Shown: piece by piece, positions 1 through 12,239 of the stretch
How the letters are laid out: each line of letters starts with the position of its first letter
Numbering within the stretch: position 1 is the stretch's first letter
Assembly (NCBI GenBank): GCA_023935145.1
Contig: CM043704.1
Location: 93,762,873-93,826,872 of the forward strand
Direction of reading: 5' to 3'
DNA: 64,000 nucleotides
DNA from: Bretschneidera sinensis
Taxonomy: Eukaryota > Streptophyta > Magnoliopsida > Brassicales > Akaniaceae
Program-made: the position numbers and the translations under genes
The notes under the pieces: generated by a model
What the model saw: the letters and a program-made list of their open reading frames with translations, nothing else
The model's database searches: none
Told to the model about the DNA's origin: nothing

Positions 1-985
1 TAAAAAAATTTAATCATCAAATAATATATATTACTCAATTAACTTTTTTAATATCAATTTAATAAATTAATCGAAACAATTCAAAATGATCGATTATTCG
101 ATTTTAAACCGTCTACCTAAATAATGCTAGTCTATTGCCCCTAAAGAAAGGAGAGAGAAAAAAACTATTACAGATTAAATTCATTTCAGTACAATTACAA
201 AATCGTCACTTAATCTTTGAAGGCTTTGTATTCTAAAAAAGTAGCAAAGATTTGTTAAAACTGCTGTTGAGAAGCTCTTAAAATAGATTAAATGAAGATA
301 AAATTTTAAATATACAAAAGTAAAAAGTCGTCAATGCTTTTGTCTTCTTTTTTTCAGCTATTTTTTTTTTATTTTGAGGATTTTTAAAACCTATTAATAA
401 TTGATAATTCAACTCTTTATAAATCCTAAAAAAATTACTAGCTCTCAGATTTAATTTTACGCAAGACAATGGCCATTTTGTTTCGTTTAAAATGTGAAGG
501 AATTAATTATGGAGTAATTAAATATTGAAGCCAAAACAAAAAATAATTAAACTTTTTGTTATATGCAAAAAAAACGGTTACAATAATCAAATAAATAAAG
601 AGATAAATGAATTGCATTAGTGCCAAATTGGTAAAAATGATCTTTAAACAAAATGGTAAAAATGATCAAGAGGAAAGGTCACGAGGTATCAATTCTAGCT
701 AAGGGGGGAATATTCAAAGAATTGGGGTGCAAAATGAAATATCCAAAAAGGCTAAGAGAGAAGAGTGCAAAGGAGCAATCAATTTAATAATTAGGTTTGA
801 ATTGTCTGTTGTTACAGTGAGTGAGGGCGGTGGCAGTCAAAGGTCAAAGATGAACAGATAAACAGAAGAATGTGCGGGTCCAGGTTGTCTCTCCACCTCT
901 TTATTCGAGCACACAACAGTTTTTCGTGGATAACATCAATCAATTGGGTGGTTTCCAGATGAGTGGGTTCCCCATCAGCTGACGA
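1..985. other. AT-rich intergenic DNA
   Basis: No open frame with recognisable protein content, no RNA gene and no clear terminal repeats were seen. The sequence is AT-rich with short homopolymer runs. Confidence 0.6.
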
Positions 986-1304
986 TCTCTCTCCCTCTCC
1001 CTCTCCCTCTCCCTCTCTCATCAGCTGACGATGTTTGATCAAATGGGACTCATAACTCTCTCTCTCTCTCTCTCTCCCTCCCCATCCCCCTCCCGGTCCC
1101 CCTTCCCCTCCCCCTTCCCTCTCCCTCCCTCTCTCTCTCCCCCTCCCCTCCCCCTTCCCCTCCCTCTCTCTCTCTCTCTCCCTCTCCATCTCCCTCTCCC
1201 TCCCCCTCCCTCCCCCTCCCCCTTTTTCTCTCCCTCTCTCCCTCCCTCTCCCTCACCCTCCCTCTCTCGCCCTCCCCCTCCCACTCCCACTCCCACTCCC
1301 ACTC
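986..1304. repeat. CT / CCCTCT low-complexity block
   Basis: An almost pure pyrimidine tract on the plus strand, built from CT, CCCTCT, CCCCCT and finally four CCCACT-type units near 1280-1303. It is interrupted at 1019-1032 by a 14-base copy of the sequence at 972-985, so the tract expanded across a short unique piece. Open frames on both strands here (Ser/Pro/Leu on plus, Arg/Glu/Gly on minus) are artefacts of the repeat. Purine-pyrimidine mirror tracts of this type can form triplex DNA; that is general knowledge, not shown here. Confidence 0.95.
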
Positions 1305-2700
1305 CAAAATTCCTTCTATTTTTTTTACCAAAATTCCTTCTCAATTAGTAGAAAAAAAATTTGTTAAATTTTTTACTATATCTTAGGTGAAGATGATAGA
1401 TATTTTTCATAATGTGTTTAGTAAATTTAGTAAAAAAGATAGATGAAAAAATGAAAAAAAAAACTCATCTTATTATAACATTTTTCAATCATTCTAATTT
1501 GTTCATATCAGAATAAAACATTAATTTTCTAACTCTTTTTTCTTTTCACTTTTTATCTCTACCAAATGATATAAAGTTGCATCTCATCTTCCGTTTTACT
1601 TTTTCTCTATATCAATTATAGTTTTTTTTTAACAAAGATAAAAAAAAATGAAAAATAAATTTTGGCTCAATTGTTATTGAAGTCAATAACCATGACCTTC
1701 AATGGCAAGACAATTAAAATAACCTCAGTTAGGAATCCGTCACCTCCTCAAAGTAAAAATCATAAAACAAGTTATTAAAGTTAAAAATTGGATCATTTCC
1801 GGTATAATTATTAAAATGACCTCTTAATTTTTTCTAAATTGACATTGCTCTGCCCTTAACTCTAGATATCATGTATGTTAGTCAGTAATCACAAGACTAT
1901 TGGGTAGTCTCAACCATCGTGAGTGAAGTTACGACAACTAGGTTGTCCAACAATCTCGCTTAACGACTTTAATCATACAATGAGGAACATAAAAATAGCC
2001 TCCCAATGGTTAAAATTGTCTATCAACTTTGTCATCACAAATTGATGTAATATCTAGAGTTACTATTAAATAATATTACAATAAATCATTTAGTTTTTAT
2101 TACAATAAATCATTTAGTTTTTATTAAGATTCAATTTCAATATTCAATTTGTTAAACGAAAAGAACCTCATGATTCGATTTGTCAAAAAAAACCAAGTTT
2201 GAAATAAAATCCACCCAAACCACAAGATAAAACATATAATATAAATCAAATTTTATTTACAAGTGAATGAACAAGTTCACTTGTCACATATATTTCCCAT
2301 TTATAGTTTTCTTTGACCATTTTTCAATAAAATTTTGTAAATATACGTGAAAAAAGAAGATATATGTCATATGCCATGGATTTTTTTTATGGTATGTCAT
2401 GAAATTAAATGGATGTAAATATTATTATATGTCCCTAATACATTACTATCGATTTAGTTGGTGCCAGGCTACACATCAAAAAGCTGTCAATTTAATGTTA
2501 CAAGACTTGTATTAATTGTTTGAAATTTCTCCCAACAACTTATTAGTAATATTCCTTTTTTTTAAAAAGGCTGGAATTTCTTTTCTTTTTTTAAAAAAAA
2601 AAAAAAGGATCACAAGAAAGAAACTGTAGTTAGTACTCCTTTTATACAGACAATAAGAGGAACAGAAACAGAGGCAGAGAAGAAAGAACAGAGAAGGGAA
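1305..2700. other. AT-rich intergenic DNA
   Basis: No supportable gene. It contains poly-T/poly-A runs and a short direct duplication near 2080-2130 (the phrase AATCATTTAGTTTTTATTA twice). Nothing else was recognised. Confidence 0.55.
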
Positions 2701-2960
2701 AGGCGGTGTCGTTTAGCGGCGCAAAACGAAATCACGCGTGTAGGGGACATTGCGTCCCACGAGCCACGACCCTCTTGTCTCCGGTCAACCGGGCATTGTT
2801 TTGCCGTTTACGGCTTACATAAACAAAACAAAAATATTTTTGCCCTCTTCTCCGATCCACGTGCTGGTAATCCTTCGCACGTGTTTCCAGCTGTTCTTCA
2901 AGTATTTTTCATCTTATACTACTGTACCACTCACAGTTATTGTTGGTATCCGCGGTTCTT
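2700..2960. promoter_or_regulatory. GC-richer island with ACGT-core elements
   Basis: This stretch is clearly richer in G+C than its surroundings and carries a CACGTG palindrome (G-box) at about 2859-2864, a second ACGTG core near 2879, and a CGCGTG motif near 2736. Such motifs bind bZIP and bHLH factors in plant promoters. No gene follows on either side that I can recognise, so this may be a promoter whose gene is lost, part of a transposon, or chance. Confidence 0.25.
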
Positions 2961-3015
2961 CCCTAAGTACGGAATTCTCAATTATTTTTTAATTTTCTGA
3001 AATAATTTTCTAACA

Positions 3016-3290
3016 GTAGCAATATCCAATGGTTGTGCTGCCTTGAGACGGCACTATAGATATCTGTGCTCTCAAATATTATTTTGTTTAATTTCTTCCT
3101 AAGGTTTGAGCGCTATTTAAAGGAAAGAAATCAAGATAATTTCTTCTTCCTTGCTGAAACAAAGTTTGCATAGCGAAATTAGATTCTTATCGATTTGATC
3201 AAAAATCACATTTGTTTTCACCTCTCAAGCACTCTTGTTTTCTTTCAAGAAAACAGTGGAGATTTGTATTTCTCTGACCTTGTGCCCTGC
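3016..3290. repeat. LTR-like direct repeat, copy A
   Basis: About 250 bases here match 4627-4960 at clearly more than chance identity. Shared landmarks are CCAATGGTTG, ACTATAGATAT and the long shared run AATCAAGATAATTTCTTCTT. A TTTAAAG motif at about 3117 could be a TATA box. About 185 bases downstream, near 3477-3490, a TAACA followed by a CTCACACTTG-like string resembles the LTR/polypurine junction of a minus-oriented Copia element. The copy is too decayed to define ends or target duplication. Confidence 0.5.
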
Positions 3291-4626
3291 CACACACCTT
3301 ACTTTTTTTTCACCAGATAAACCACTCACTAGCAGAGGCTGTTTCTTAGCCCTTTTACCAATGTGGGACAAATGGGAGGTTAGGGGAATTTGTGTACAAA
3401 CCATTCGTTCCCTCCACACTTGCAGCTTCAAATATGAATTGGGTGGGTCAAACTAGCTATCATGGATGCCCGTATTTTAACATCTCACACTTGCATGCGA
3501 TGGATTCAAAATCGCTCAACAAATTCTGAGAGAATCCTTAATACCAATTTTTTTTTTAAAAATTCATACGGTTAAATGAGTCATTTGACATGTGAGTACA
3601 GTTACATTTAGGAATTCAATACTATGCATATATTAAGAATACATAAAAGTTTTAATCGTAAATAAATATTTAATTAAAAATATGTCTCATTGTGTCATGA
3701 CTTATTTTATTACATCAATTTTAGCATATCTAACCTTTCAAATGCTAAGCTATACTTTACTTTTTCTACCGTGTATCCATAATTATGTCAAAGCTTTAAC
3801 AAATCGACATAACTAGTTGACCTATGAATACATGCGGTGGATGTAAACAAAACAATATTCTTTCCGCACTCATTCCTCTCCGTTTTAGACTAACTACTTT
3901 TCCAGACCTGTCTCATAAAGTTAATTATTTTATCATCTTTAGAAACTTGCTAAAGTAGCAAACATTTAGCCCGTCCATTCGAGAACACAGTCGAAAGTCA
4001 CATAGGGTACTAGCTGAGGTTTTAAATTACATTAGCCTCTAGGGTCTCGGACAATGAGGATGTAGGGATTCACTCACTCACTTCCCTTTAGGGTTGTACT
4101 AAGCACCTGTAATATGAAATACATACTATAGTGGTATTTCAACAAGAGTGTATATTTTTTTTCTTCTAAATATATATCACTATACGGATCTTAGCCTTGT
4201 CGTAACCAACACTTTTATGGTCTCATACTCCTAACTCGAGTTCTTTATTAGCTCTCTCATTTGAGTGTCTTATTAAGCACTCGCATCCGACTTTCATCTA
4301 GGTTTACATGATCGTGGGATGATTATAATCGGTTTAAACTTTACACTTTAACTTAAGATCTCATATTGACTTTAATCAAAGCGGTTTTTAACAAGTTACA
4401 CTTGTTATGATTTCACCTTTATTATATACTTTGCTCGCTCTCATTAGTGCCAAAAACAACATACAAGTCTCATCTTAACTTGCGATCTCAGCACTTAAGG
4501 CGATCACTCGTGTGAAATAGTCGACTTTTTTTTAGTGACATACTTTTATATGAGTGCGGGTTTGTGCTAGTTTCAACATGTATTAGATATCCATTATGCC
4601 TGAAAATAAATGGAATGAACATAAAG

Positions 4627-4960
4627 TTTTAACAATACCCAATGGTTGGGTTGTCTTGAGACAACACTATAGATATTTGTGCTTTCATTTTTTTAGTTTT
4701 TTCCTAAGATTGAGTGCTAGTTAAAGAAAAAAATCAAGATAATTTCTTCTTAGTTACTGAAACAAAGTTTGCACAGCTGAATTCAGTTCTTACCGATATG
4801 ACTTGGAACTTTTTGTATATTGGATCTCTCCGGTTCTTCAATCGTTGATATCTTTAACTTTGCTTTTGGTCTTGTGTGAGATCATTATAACGGAAATCAC
4901 GCTTATTTTCACCATCAAAGTATCCTTATCTTTCTTTCAAGAATATGGTGTAGATTTTTC
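4627..4960. repeat. LTR-like direct repeat, copy B
   Basis: Diverged copy of 3016-3290 in the same orientation, with small insertions near 4810-4870. The 1.3 kb between the copies has no recognisable protein coding. The pair could be the LTRs of a short non-autonomous element or two solo LTRs. Confidence 0.45.
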
Positions 4961-4989
4961 TTTCTCTAAAAGACTCTCTCTCTAGTCTT

Positions 4990-7900
4990 GTAGAAACATG
5001 AGATTTGTATTATCAATGCATTAATAATTTAATTTTTGAGATAAATTGGCTTGAAATAGTGCGACTTTTGGATAATTTTGAGCTTATCTTAAAGTGAAGA
5101 CTCGCGAATCGGTAAGATTTTCATATATAACTTTTTTTTATGAAAGCGATTATATTGTCCATACAGAAATCTATAATATTACTATATTTCAGTTAAAGTG
5201 AAATAAATAACCGATATATAAATTGAACAAATAATTTTTATACTAAAAGAATCAAACATGAGACTTTGTAATCTTAGAATTTTAATCTTGATCACAAAAT
5301 AAGAATCAGATCGATTATATACTTAACTTGCTAAAAAAGAATCTAATGTCTAATGTCATTAAGACTTTATATTAGTGACTAGATCATGCCAAGACTTTAG
5401 TTGTGACGGGATGTCTTTTCTGTTGGCTAGGAATCACTTTATAGGATTATAAGATACAAAGAAAAGAAAATCTATATTAACACCAAAAAAAAAAAATAGA
5501 GAGAGAAAAGAATCCTTCCCATGAATTTTGATCAGATGGACATATTATATATAAATTTAGTATAACTTATCGTTTTTCCTCCTTTTTATATTTCAATTAT
5601 GAGGAAATTCAAATTACAAATTTAATAGAAAAAATGCCAAATGGTGATTTTTCATGTTTCTAATTAGATTATACAGGCATGGCGACAATGGTTTATGAAC
5701 TACTCTCATAAAGCGGAAAGCATTTATTGGGGACTTGTTTTCTAAAAGCACTTTCGAAAGAAGTTGTGTTGATTTTTCCATTTTCCCCTAAAGATAGTAG
5801 TGCTCTTATGCATTGGCATCCCTTCATTATATATATTGCTGATCATATTTAATTTTTTTATACATAAGTAACAATTTTTTTAGTAGTTTTTTTTTTGAAA
5901 ATTACATATAAACCATTTCGTGGTTTGAGTTCTAATAATTTATCATCCTAAAATTAAGAAGTGACAAATATATCCATGCAATCGTGTTCGTCAAGGTTAG
6001 ACTTACTAGGCAAATTGTTAATATTCAAATTACGTATAAATAAAATCACAAACTACATATAAAGAGTATTTATATTTTTTTTGAAAAAAATATAATAATT
6101 TTAGAGAAGTAAAATAAAAATGTATAATTTGATCAATTTCATAAATTGAAGAGAGCAAATGACAAATAAAAGGGCTAATATCACCTCAGTAGTCCCTGCA
6201 TAAATTTGAAACATATATGAATTATTTTTTTATTGATAAAATATATGTGAACTAAAAGTAAAAGAAATCTACTTATTTTATTACATATATATATTCATAA
6301 ATCTTTGACGTGCCTTTATGCAATTAAGTGGATGAACATGTTAATGCAAGTAGCCTGGTTGACATCAACATCTAAGATGGCAACGAAATCAATTTAAAGA
6401 TAGATTTTCGTTGCCATTACCGTTTATTAAAGCACTCTTTATCTCTTAATTCATTTTCATCAAAGATTTCATTTGGTGTTTTATTTTTATTCATGAAAAG
6501 AATTTCTAAAGATCTCAATATTCTTTTCTGTTTATAAATAAAGACATGGATTCTTCTTTAAAAGATCAAAAATTATCTATTAACTTAATTTTTTATTAAA
6601 AAACTCAACTACACTAGATTAAAAATATATTTACTCCATAATAATACTATAGATAAGATAAATCACAATATTAGTAGACAAAATCAAAATACAAAATAAT
6701 TATCCAATACACAATACAAGCACTTGATCATTTCTCTACCGCACAAATTTAATTGCATGTCATTAAATTAGAAATTAAGTTCAACGTCATAAAATAAGTT
6801 ATATCTTAAATGCTTATTTATATAGCTAAAAGTAATTAGATAATTATTAATTTTATTTATTATACTTAGATAATATATAAAAATCTAATGTACATAAGAG
6901 ACGGGTACGAGGATTTTTTGAGTTGAAGATTATTCCCGTAGTTTTCGTCTCCATCTTTGTCCTCGTCCTCATCGCTACTGATTTTTTTTAAAAAAATCTT
7001 TATCCTCGCCTCTATGAGGATAAAATTGCATTCATACTTATATTTGACTAATCGAAACTTAATCAAAAGTGAAGACTTTTGTCATCTCTGTCAAAATTCT
7101 TTTTTTCATCGAGCAAAATGATTAAACAAATGGTAAGTAATTTACACTCATGATGATGCCCTTACGATATTACTAAAATTAATTACTTATATAGTTAAAA
7201 AAATCTTTGGTGCCATTATAAGAAAAGTGTTCCCATTAATATTCATATAGATATGAACGAAGTAAAGTTGTGGCTAATTATTCTATAGATTAATTAGTTT
7301 TAGCTAAATATGGTGCATCTATAGAAATATAAAAAGTAGAAAATGACTAATTGGATTAAAAATATATTTTTTCGTAGCTACTTTATAAGTTGAAAAAAAA
7401 GTTAGGATATGATGACACCTTTAAGCAAAATGTATAGTAATTAATTAATATATCAACATGGTGCGCCAACATATCTTGTAGATGTCTAGGGGAACGACCA
7501 TTATCTCTAAACCTAAATCAAATCAAGTCAATCAATCGAATCTCGCCATGCTTTAAGTAAAAAATTAAAGGGCACTACTTTTATCAAATCTCTGAAAACT
7601 TAGCTTTAATAAGATTATTTAACAAATGCGCCAATTTCTTAATTGATGGACGAGAAAGCTCTCCATGTCTCTATAATGGATGGGTTGTTTATAGAGCATA
7701 CAACTAGCTTTTTACTCAAAAACACCCTAAAGTCCACTTTTAGGGGTTTTAAGAATTTGGGGTATCATCACTGATTTCTATGCATTTTGGTTATAATTTC
7801 AATATTTTTTTTAAACTTGAAAATTGATTAAATAGTGTTTTCTATTTTAAAAATGTTTTTAATAGTTTATTATGTTTATGTTTTCAATCAAATTTAAAAC

Positions 7901-10163
7901 ATTGAACACAAATATGCGTATATGAAACATTTACGGTCATCTCATACTGAGAAAGATATTTACTATTTAACATTTAACGATCAAATAAGTGAATCGTTAG
8001 TATCGTATATGTACATTTAAAATACCCCTAAATGATCACAGAAGACAGAACACATCACAATCCAAAACCAATTATTGATTTTGAAATGTTTGAAATCACA
8101 CACACATATATATATATATATATTATTAGATGAAAGAAATCAACCCATCGATACGAGACAGAAGGTCTTCTTCTTCTTTGAATCAATTAACAGAGAAACA
8201 TGACACAAATTCAACTTATAAACAAATGTTAATTTCGAAAATCTTGAAATCTCATATTTAACGAACTAAAAGAAAGATATTGAAATAATGAAAAAATACG
8301 GGAGGTTTGTTGATAATATCCAAAAAATAATTAGAGTTAAATAAAGTTAGGTTCTAAACTAACATTTAACCCAATATTAACTTTAATTGACGTAAGTATA
8401 CACATTATTAGAGTGTAAAGGAGGCAAGTCTAGTTGGATTTGTGATTCGGCATAAGATATTTTAGCCTTTATGTGGACCTATTTTAAAATCATTGATACC
8501 CACTTTCCACGTGGGTTGTGACCAGGTGGCCGATCCAATTGTGATGCTGACGTGGTCCATAACTAACAGCCTTTTTTTTTTCAACATTTTTCAGTGTGTA
8601 CTGTAGCTCCACGACGACCTCTTTTGTTCCATCCAAAGCTAAAAGACATGTAAAAGTTTGTGGTATTGATTATGGAGTTTTAAGTCAATTAAATGCTAAC
8701 CTCAAAATAACTTTTTTTTTTCAAGTATTTAAAAAATAATTTATAGATAATGATTATGTGAGCTAGTGTTCATTCGTAATGTACGGTCGAATAGAACCGA
8801 ACATATTTTTCAACGTTTGTAAGTTTCGTCACTATAAGTGATCAATGAATTTTTTTAAAATATTAAAGTTAATTTATTCTAAAAATTATTGAAACGTCAT
8901 GTAAATAATTATTATTAAGCAGTGTTAATAAGAACTCATTATCTAATTCTGACTCGATTATATTTATTTTATTTGGTAGTAGTAAATCATGAGTTTTTCT
9001 TTGATATAAACCGTGAATCAATTTGAAACTCCAAAATAATGTGATGATTTAGTGCTCTAATCTCATTAACTAATTTTTTGATGCTTTGAAACGATTATCA
9101 TCGTTATCGATCAAAATCTAGTGTTTGTTTTGTTAATTTTTTTATTTCTAACTAGAAATTAGAGATATGCTGAACGATTCTTACTCTAAAATAAAATAAA
9201 TAAAATGATCGGTTATATGTTAAAATTAAATTTTATTTTTCTGAAACATAAATTAAGAAATTACATACCTTATAGAATTATGATTTTTTTTTTTTTGGAG
9301 GTGAGCGTAAGTTACTACTATTATTGTACTCCTGTATCATAAATAAAGTGGATAAAGTTTTCATGGTTGAGTTGAATTTACGTGGCTTGTGATTCAAGCA
9401 GTCAAAATTCATGAATGGCGAAACTGAATGGTCATGACAATTATGAAGTGTTGGTAGCTTTCAAAGTTGGCGACCATATGCTCTTTTTTTTTTTTTTTGG
9501 TGGTTTTGTTAGCTAAAGTTTACTATTAGCATAATTGTTGAATTAAAAGAATATTTAGATTTTTTTTATTCAATAATTATAAGTTGGCGATCATATGCAA
9601 ATTTTTGAATATTGGTTTATTGTAAAGGGTGTGAATGCATGTCAAACGGGTATGATTAATTTTATTTATTTTAGCACCTTAATCATGGAGGAAAATAATG
9701 CCCTTTGTGTAATGATCCTAAATGATAAGATTTTGCCTTGAATATTGTAAATTTGTCATATATTGAATTTGGTTGTCATCTCGTCTCTCTTTTTTTTTTT
9801 TAGGTAGAAGGTTTATGCGGCATATGTTTAAAAAGTTTAATTTTTGTGATTTATAGCGATAACATAATTTATTTATTCTTTATTTATCCATATAATAATT
9901 CTTTTTTATCCACAAGAGAATAGAAGAAAATTTTAAATAATTCAAGAAGATTGTTTTTTTCTCTCATTCAATTTTTTTTTATAATATTCAAAAAGTAATA
10001 TTAGTGATTCTTTAAATGAGTTGTATATTTGTTTGGTAGTTTTTTTTTCCTAACTTAAGTTTTGGAATAACCATGACATGTGAGAATATTAGAATGACAT
10101 CTTTACCTAATTAAAAAAAGATCAATTGTTTCCCCATGTGAACACAAGCCACTAGAAAGCATA

Positions 10164-10238
<75 letters not shown>

Positions 10239-11600
10239 ACAATTAACAGAATGTTTTATTGGAGCACTTAGGGAGATCCCTTATGTCATACGTTGTACTA
10301 TTTACATAAAATAAAAACATAATTATTTTACTTTTCATACACATTTAGCTTAATTTGTTTCATTTAATTCTTTATAATTAATTTATAAACATGTTCCAAA
10401 ACATGCTTTATTCGCATTCTGTTATTATTTATCCCTAATTATACGACACGCTTTCGGATTCCTTTTACCTACCTACGAGTTGATATATTCCTTTATTTAT
10501 TTATAATAATGTTTAATTTTGCATGAAGAATTTAAATGAGAGAGCATATCGTTTTGGTTTGAGTGCTTAGTCAGAGATTTCAGCTAATTTGCTGCATTTA
10601 TGTTAATATATTCATTAATCTTGAACTGCTAAAATAAAGAAATTATAGTATTAAGGTTTCTTGAGCTGTGCGCGAACAGACTAAAATTATGTTTATTAAA
10701 GGTTAAATGCCCTTGATTAAGGCACAGTTAACTTAAAAATTTCACCATTCTTGGCTCTTTATCAGTTTTTTCTTTGTTTGGGGGAGGAGGTTACTGAGGA
10801 GGGTTCACAGTTTCAGATGCTAGCTGCTGAGAAGGATTAGAGAAGGGATTGGGCCAGGCAATATTAAAGACTTTAGTCCAAGGCCATGTTACTTTGCTCA
10901 AGCCAGTACTGCATCAAGTCAGTTTCCCTTAAATCAAGTGTAGCAGTTCAGGCTTAGGGCCCAGCCCTTTAGGTTCTCCAATTTTTGAGAAAGCAAGAAA
11001 AGAAACTTATTTTTTTCTACAGTCCCAGAAAATTCTATTTCACATCCTATGGCTTCATTTTCTTTTTTGGGTTTCAGTCAAATTTAACTCCATCTTATTT
11101 GGTGGCATGTGATGGATCACATATACTAATATGTGCAACTATATTTTACAACATAATTGAAATGTTTTCCTGAAACATTGAAGCATTCACCATTCTATTG
11201 TCAGATTTTCAATCCATAGCCTTAGGAATAGCAAATTGAAGGTTTACAAACTTTCTTCCTTCTTCAATGATGATAGATATATCATTATATCAAAGATATG
11301 TTTGGATCAAGACATAAGAGAGAGAATGAAGGGAGACAAGTACCCTTTCAAATTCTCTCAATCTATCCGTTTGGTCCCCTCAATCCAAACAAAGGGTTAA
11401 TGTTCAAGTGGAAAGCATTTCCCAGAAGAACCACAGGGTTTCCACAGCTAAATGAGCTTGTTGAATAATCGGCTTATAAACTTGAATAACCAGTTTATAA
11501 GCAAAAACAAACATTGCAGACCAACTATACAGTAAAAATGAGGACTAAAATTTTCATTTAACTTTACACCGTAACAAGATATACAGAGACAGCAACGCCT
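4990..11600. other. Gene-free AT-rich stretch
   Basis: About 6.6 kb with no supportable gene. It holds poly-T runs, an (AC)n/(TA)n tract at about 8099-8123, and the long (AT)n tract at 10167-10235. A small imperfect inverted repeat near 11297-11395 (TTTGGAT near one end, ATCCAAA near the other) may be a miniature element. The open frames are short and show no domain. Confidence 0.5.
10167..10235. repeat. (AT)n microsatellite
   Basis: An uninterrupted TA dinucleotide run of about 68 bases. Confidence 0.97.
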
Positions 11601-11610
11601 TCTGATTAAG

Positions 11611-11957
11611 TTAATCAAGTTGCTTTGTCCAATCAAAAGGTTCCCACTCTCGAGCAAAACTTGCAACCGCCTGCTTTTGTGTCGCAACAGATTCAGGCCT
11701 CCGACGACGGTACATGTCTTCCTCTGCTAAATGCAACATGGCCGGCCCCTTGTAATGTTGAGACCAAAGCTGCTTTTAAACTCTCTCTCATCATCGATCA
11801 CATGGACATGCCAGGCCCCTTGTAATGTTGAGACCAAAGCTGCTATTAAACTCTCTCTCATCATCGATCACATGGACATGCCCCCTATTGAGACCAAATT
11901 CGACGTGGAAGTATGGAAAGTCATTGAAAGTGAATCCTGTTTGAATGCGATTTGAAC
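11611..11957 (-). pseudogene. Possible degenerate coding remnant, unknown family
   Basis: On the minus strand two stretches look protein-like. An upstream one (about 11957 to 11840) includes FNDFPYFHVEFG and VHVIDDE; a downstream one (about 11769 to 11611) includes LAEEDMYRRRR and EWEPFDW and ends in a TAA at 11611-11613. They lie in different frames and the 70-bp tandem duplication sits between them. Plant-type acceptor AGs lie just upstream of both. I do not recognise the family. It could be a broken gene, an exon pair with a lost intron, or chance; the plus strand here is also open for 66 codons. Confidence 0.25.
11741..11880. repeat. 70-bp tandem duplication (two copies)
   Basis: The block 11741-11810 is repeated at 11811-11880 with about three mismatches. 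Landmarks are GGCCCCTTGTAATGTTGAGA and CATCATCGATCACATGGACA in both units. Because 70 is not a multiple of three, the duplication shifts any reading frame that crosses it. Confidence 0.95.
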
Positions 11958-12008
11958 TGATCAAGTATTATTCATTCAAATATTTGTAAAGAATGCGTAA
12001 AATTGTAG

Positions 12009-12026
12009 CAAAAAAAAAAAAAAAAA
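12009..12026. repeat. poly(A) tract
   Basis: A run of about 17 A between a possible 3' end and the next candidate exon. It could be the tail of a retroposed sequence, but nothing upstream confirms this. Confidence 0.5.
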
Positions 12027-12092
12027 ACAACCAAGACATAAACTTGATTGATCTTTGGGCCTGTTTAGTGCACATGTTGAAGGCCGGTTTCG

Positions 12093-12239
12093 ATGAGTGG
12101 TCGGATTTCTGATCCGGTGATGTTCGGTTATGGCAATCCGATGTGGGGTGTCTCAGATGAGGCTAAACAGTACTGGATGAGTTCGCCAAAACGGCAGGCA
12201 ATTGTGTGGTTTGTTTATTCATTTCTTCCCAGAGCTCAA
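12093..12239 (+). other. Candidate first exon of an unknown gene
   Basis: An ATG at 12093 opens a frame of 49 codons that runs into a plausible splice donor (CTCAA then GTACGC at 12240). The frame has balanced amino-acid content (for example GYGNPMWGVSDEAKQYW), and the following 12,241-13,200 has the T-rich character of a plant intron. No downstream exon could be joined to it with confidence, so the product is unknown. The family was not recognised. A chance open frame remains possible. Confidence 0.25.

Noticed and set aside
812..1348. Several long open frames on both strands
   Set aside because: They are translations of the CT/CCCTCT repeat; composition is almost only Ser/Pro/Leu or Arg/Glu/Gly.
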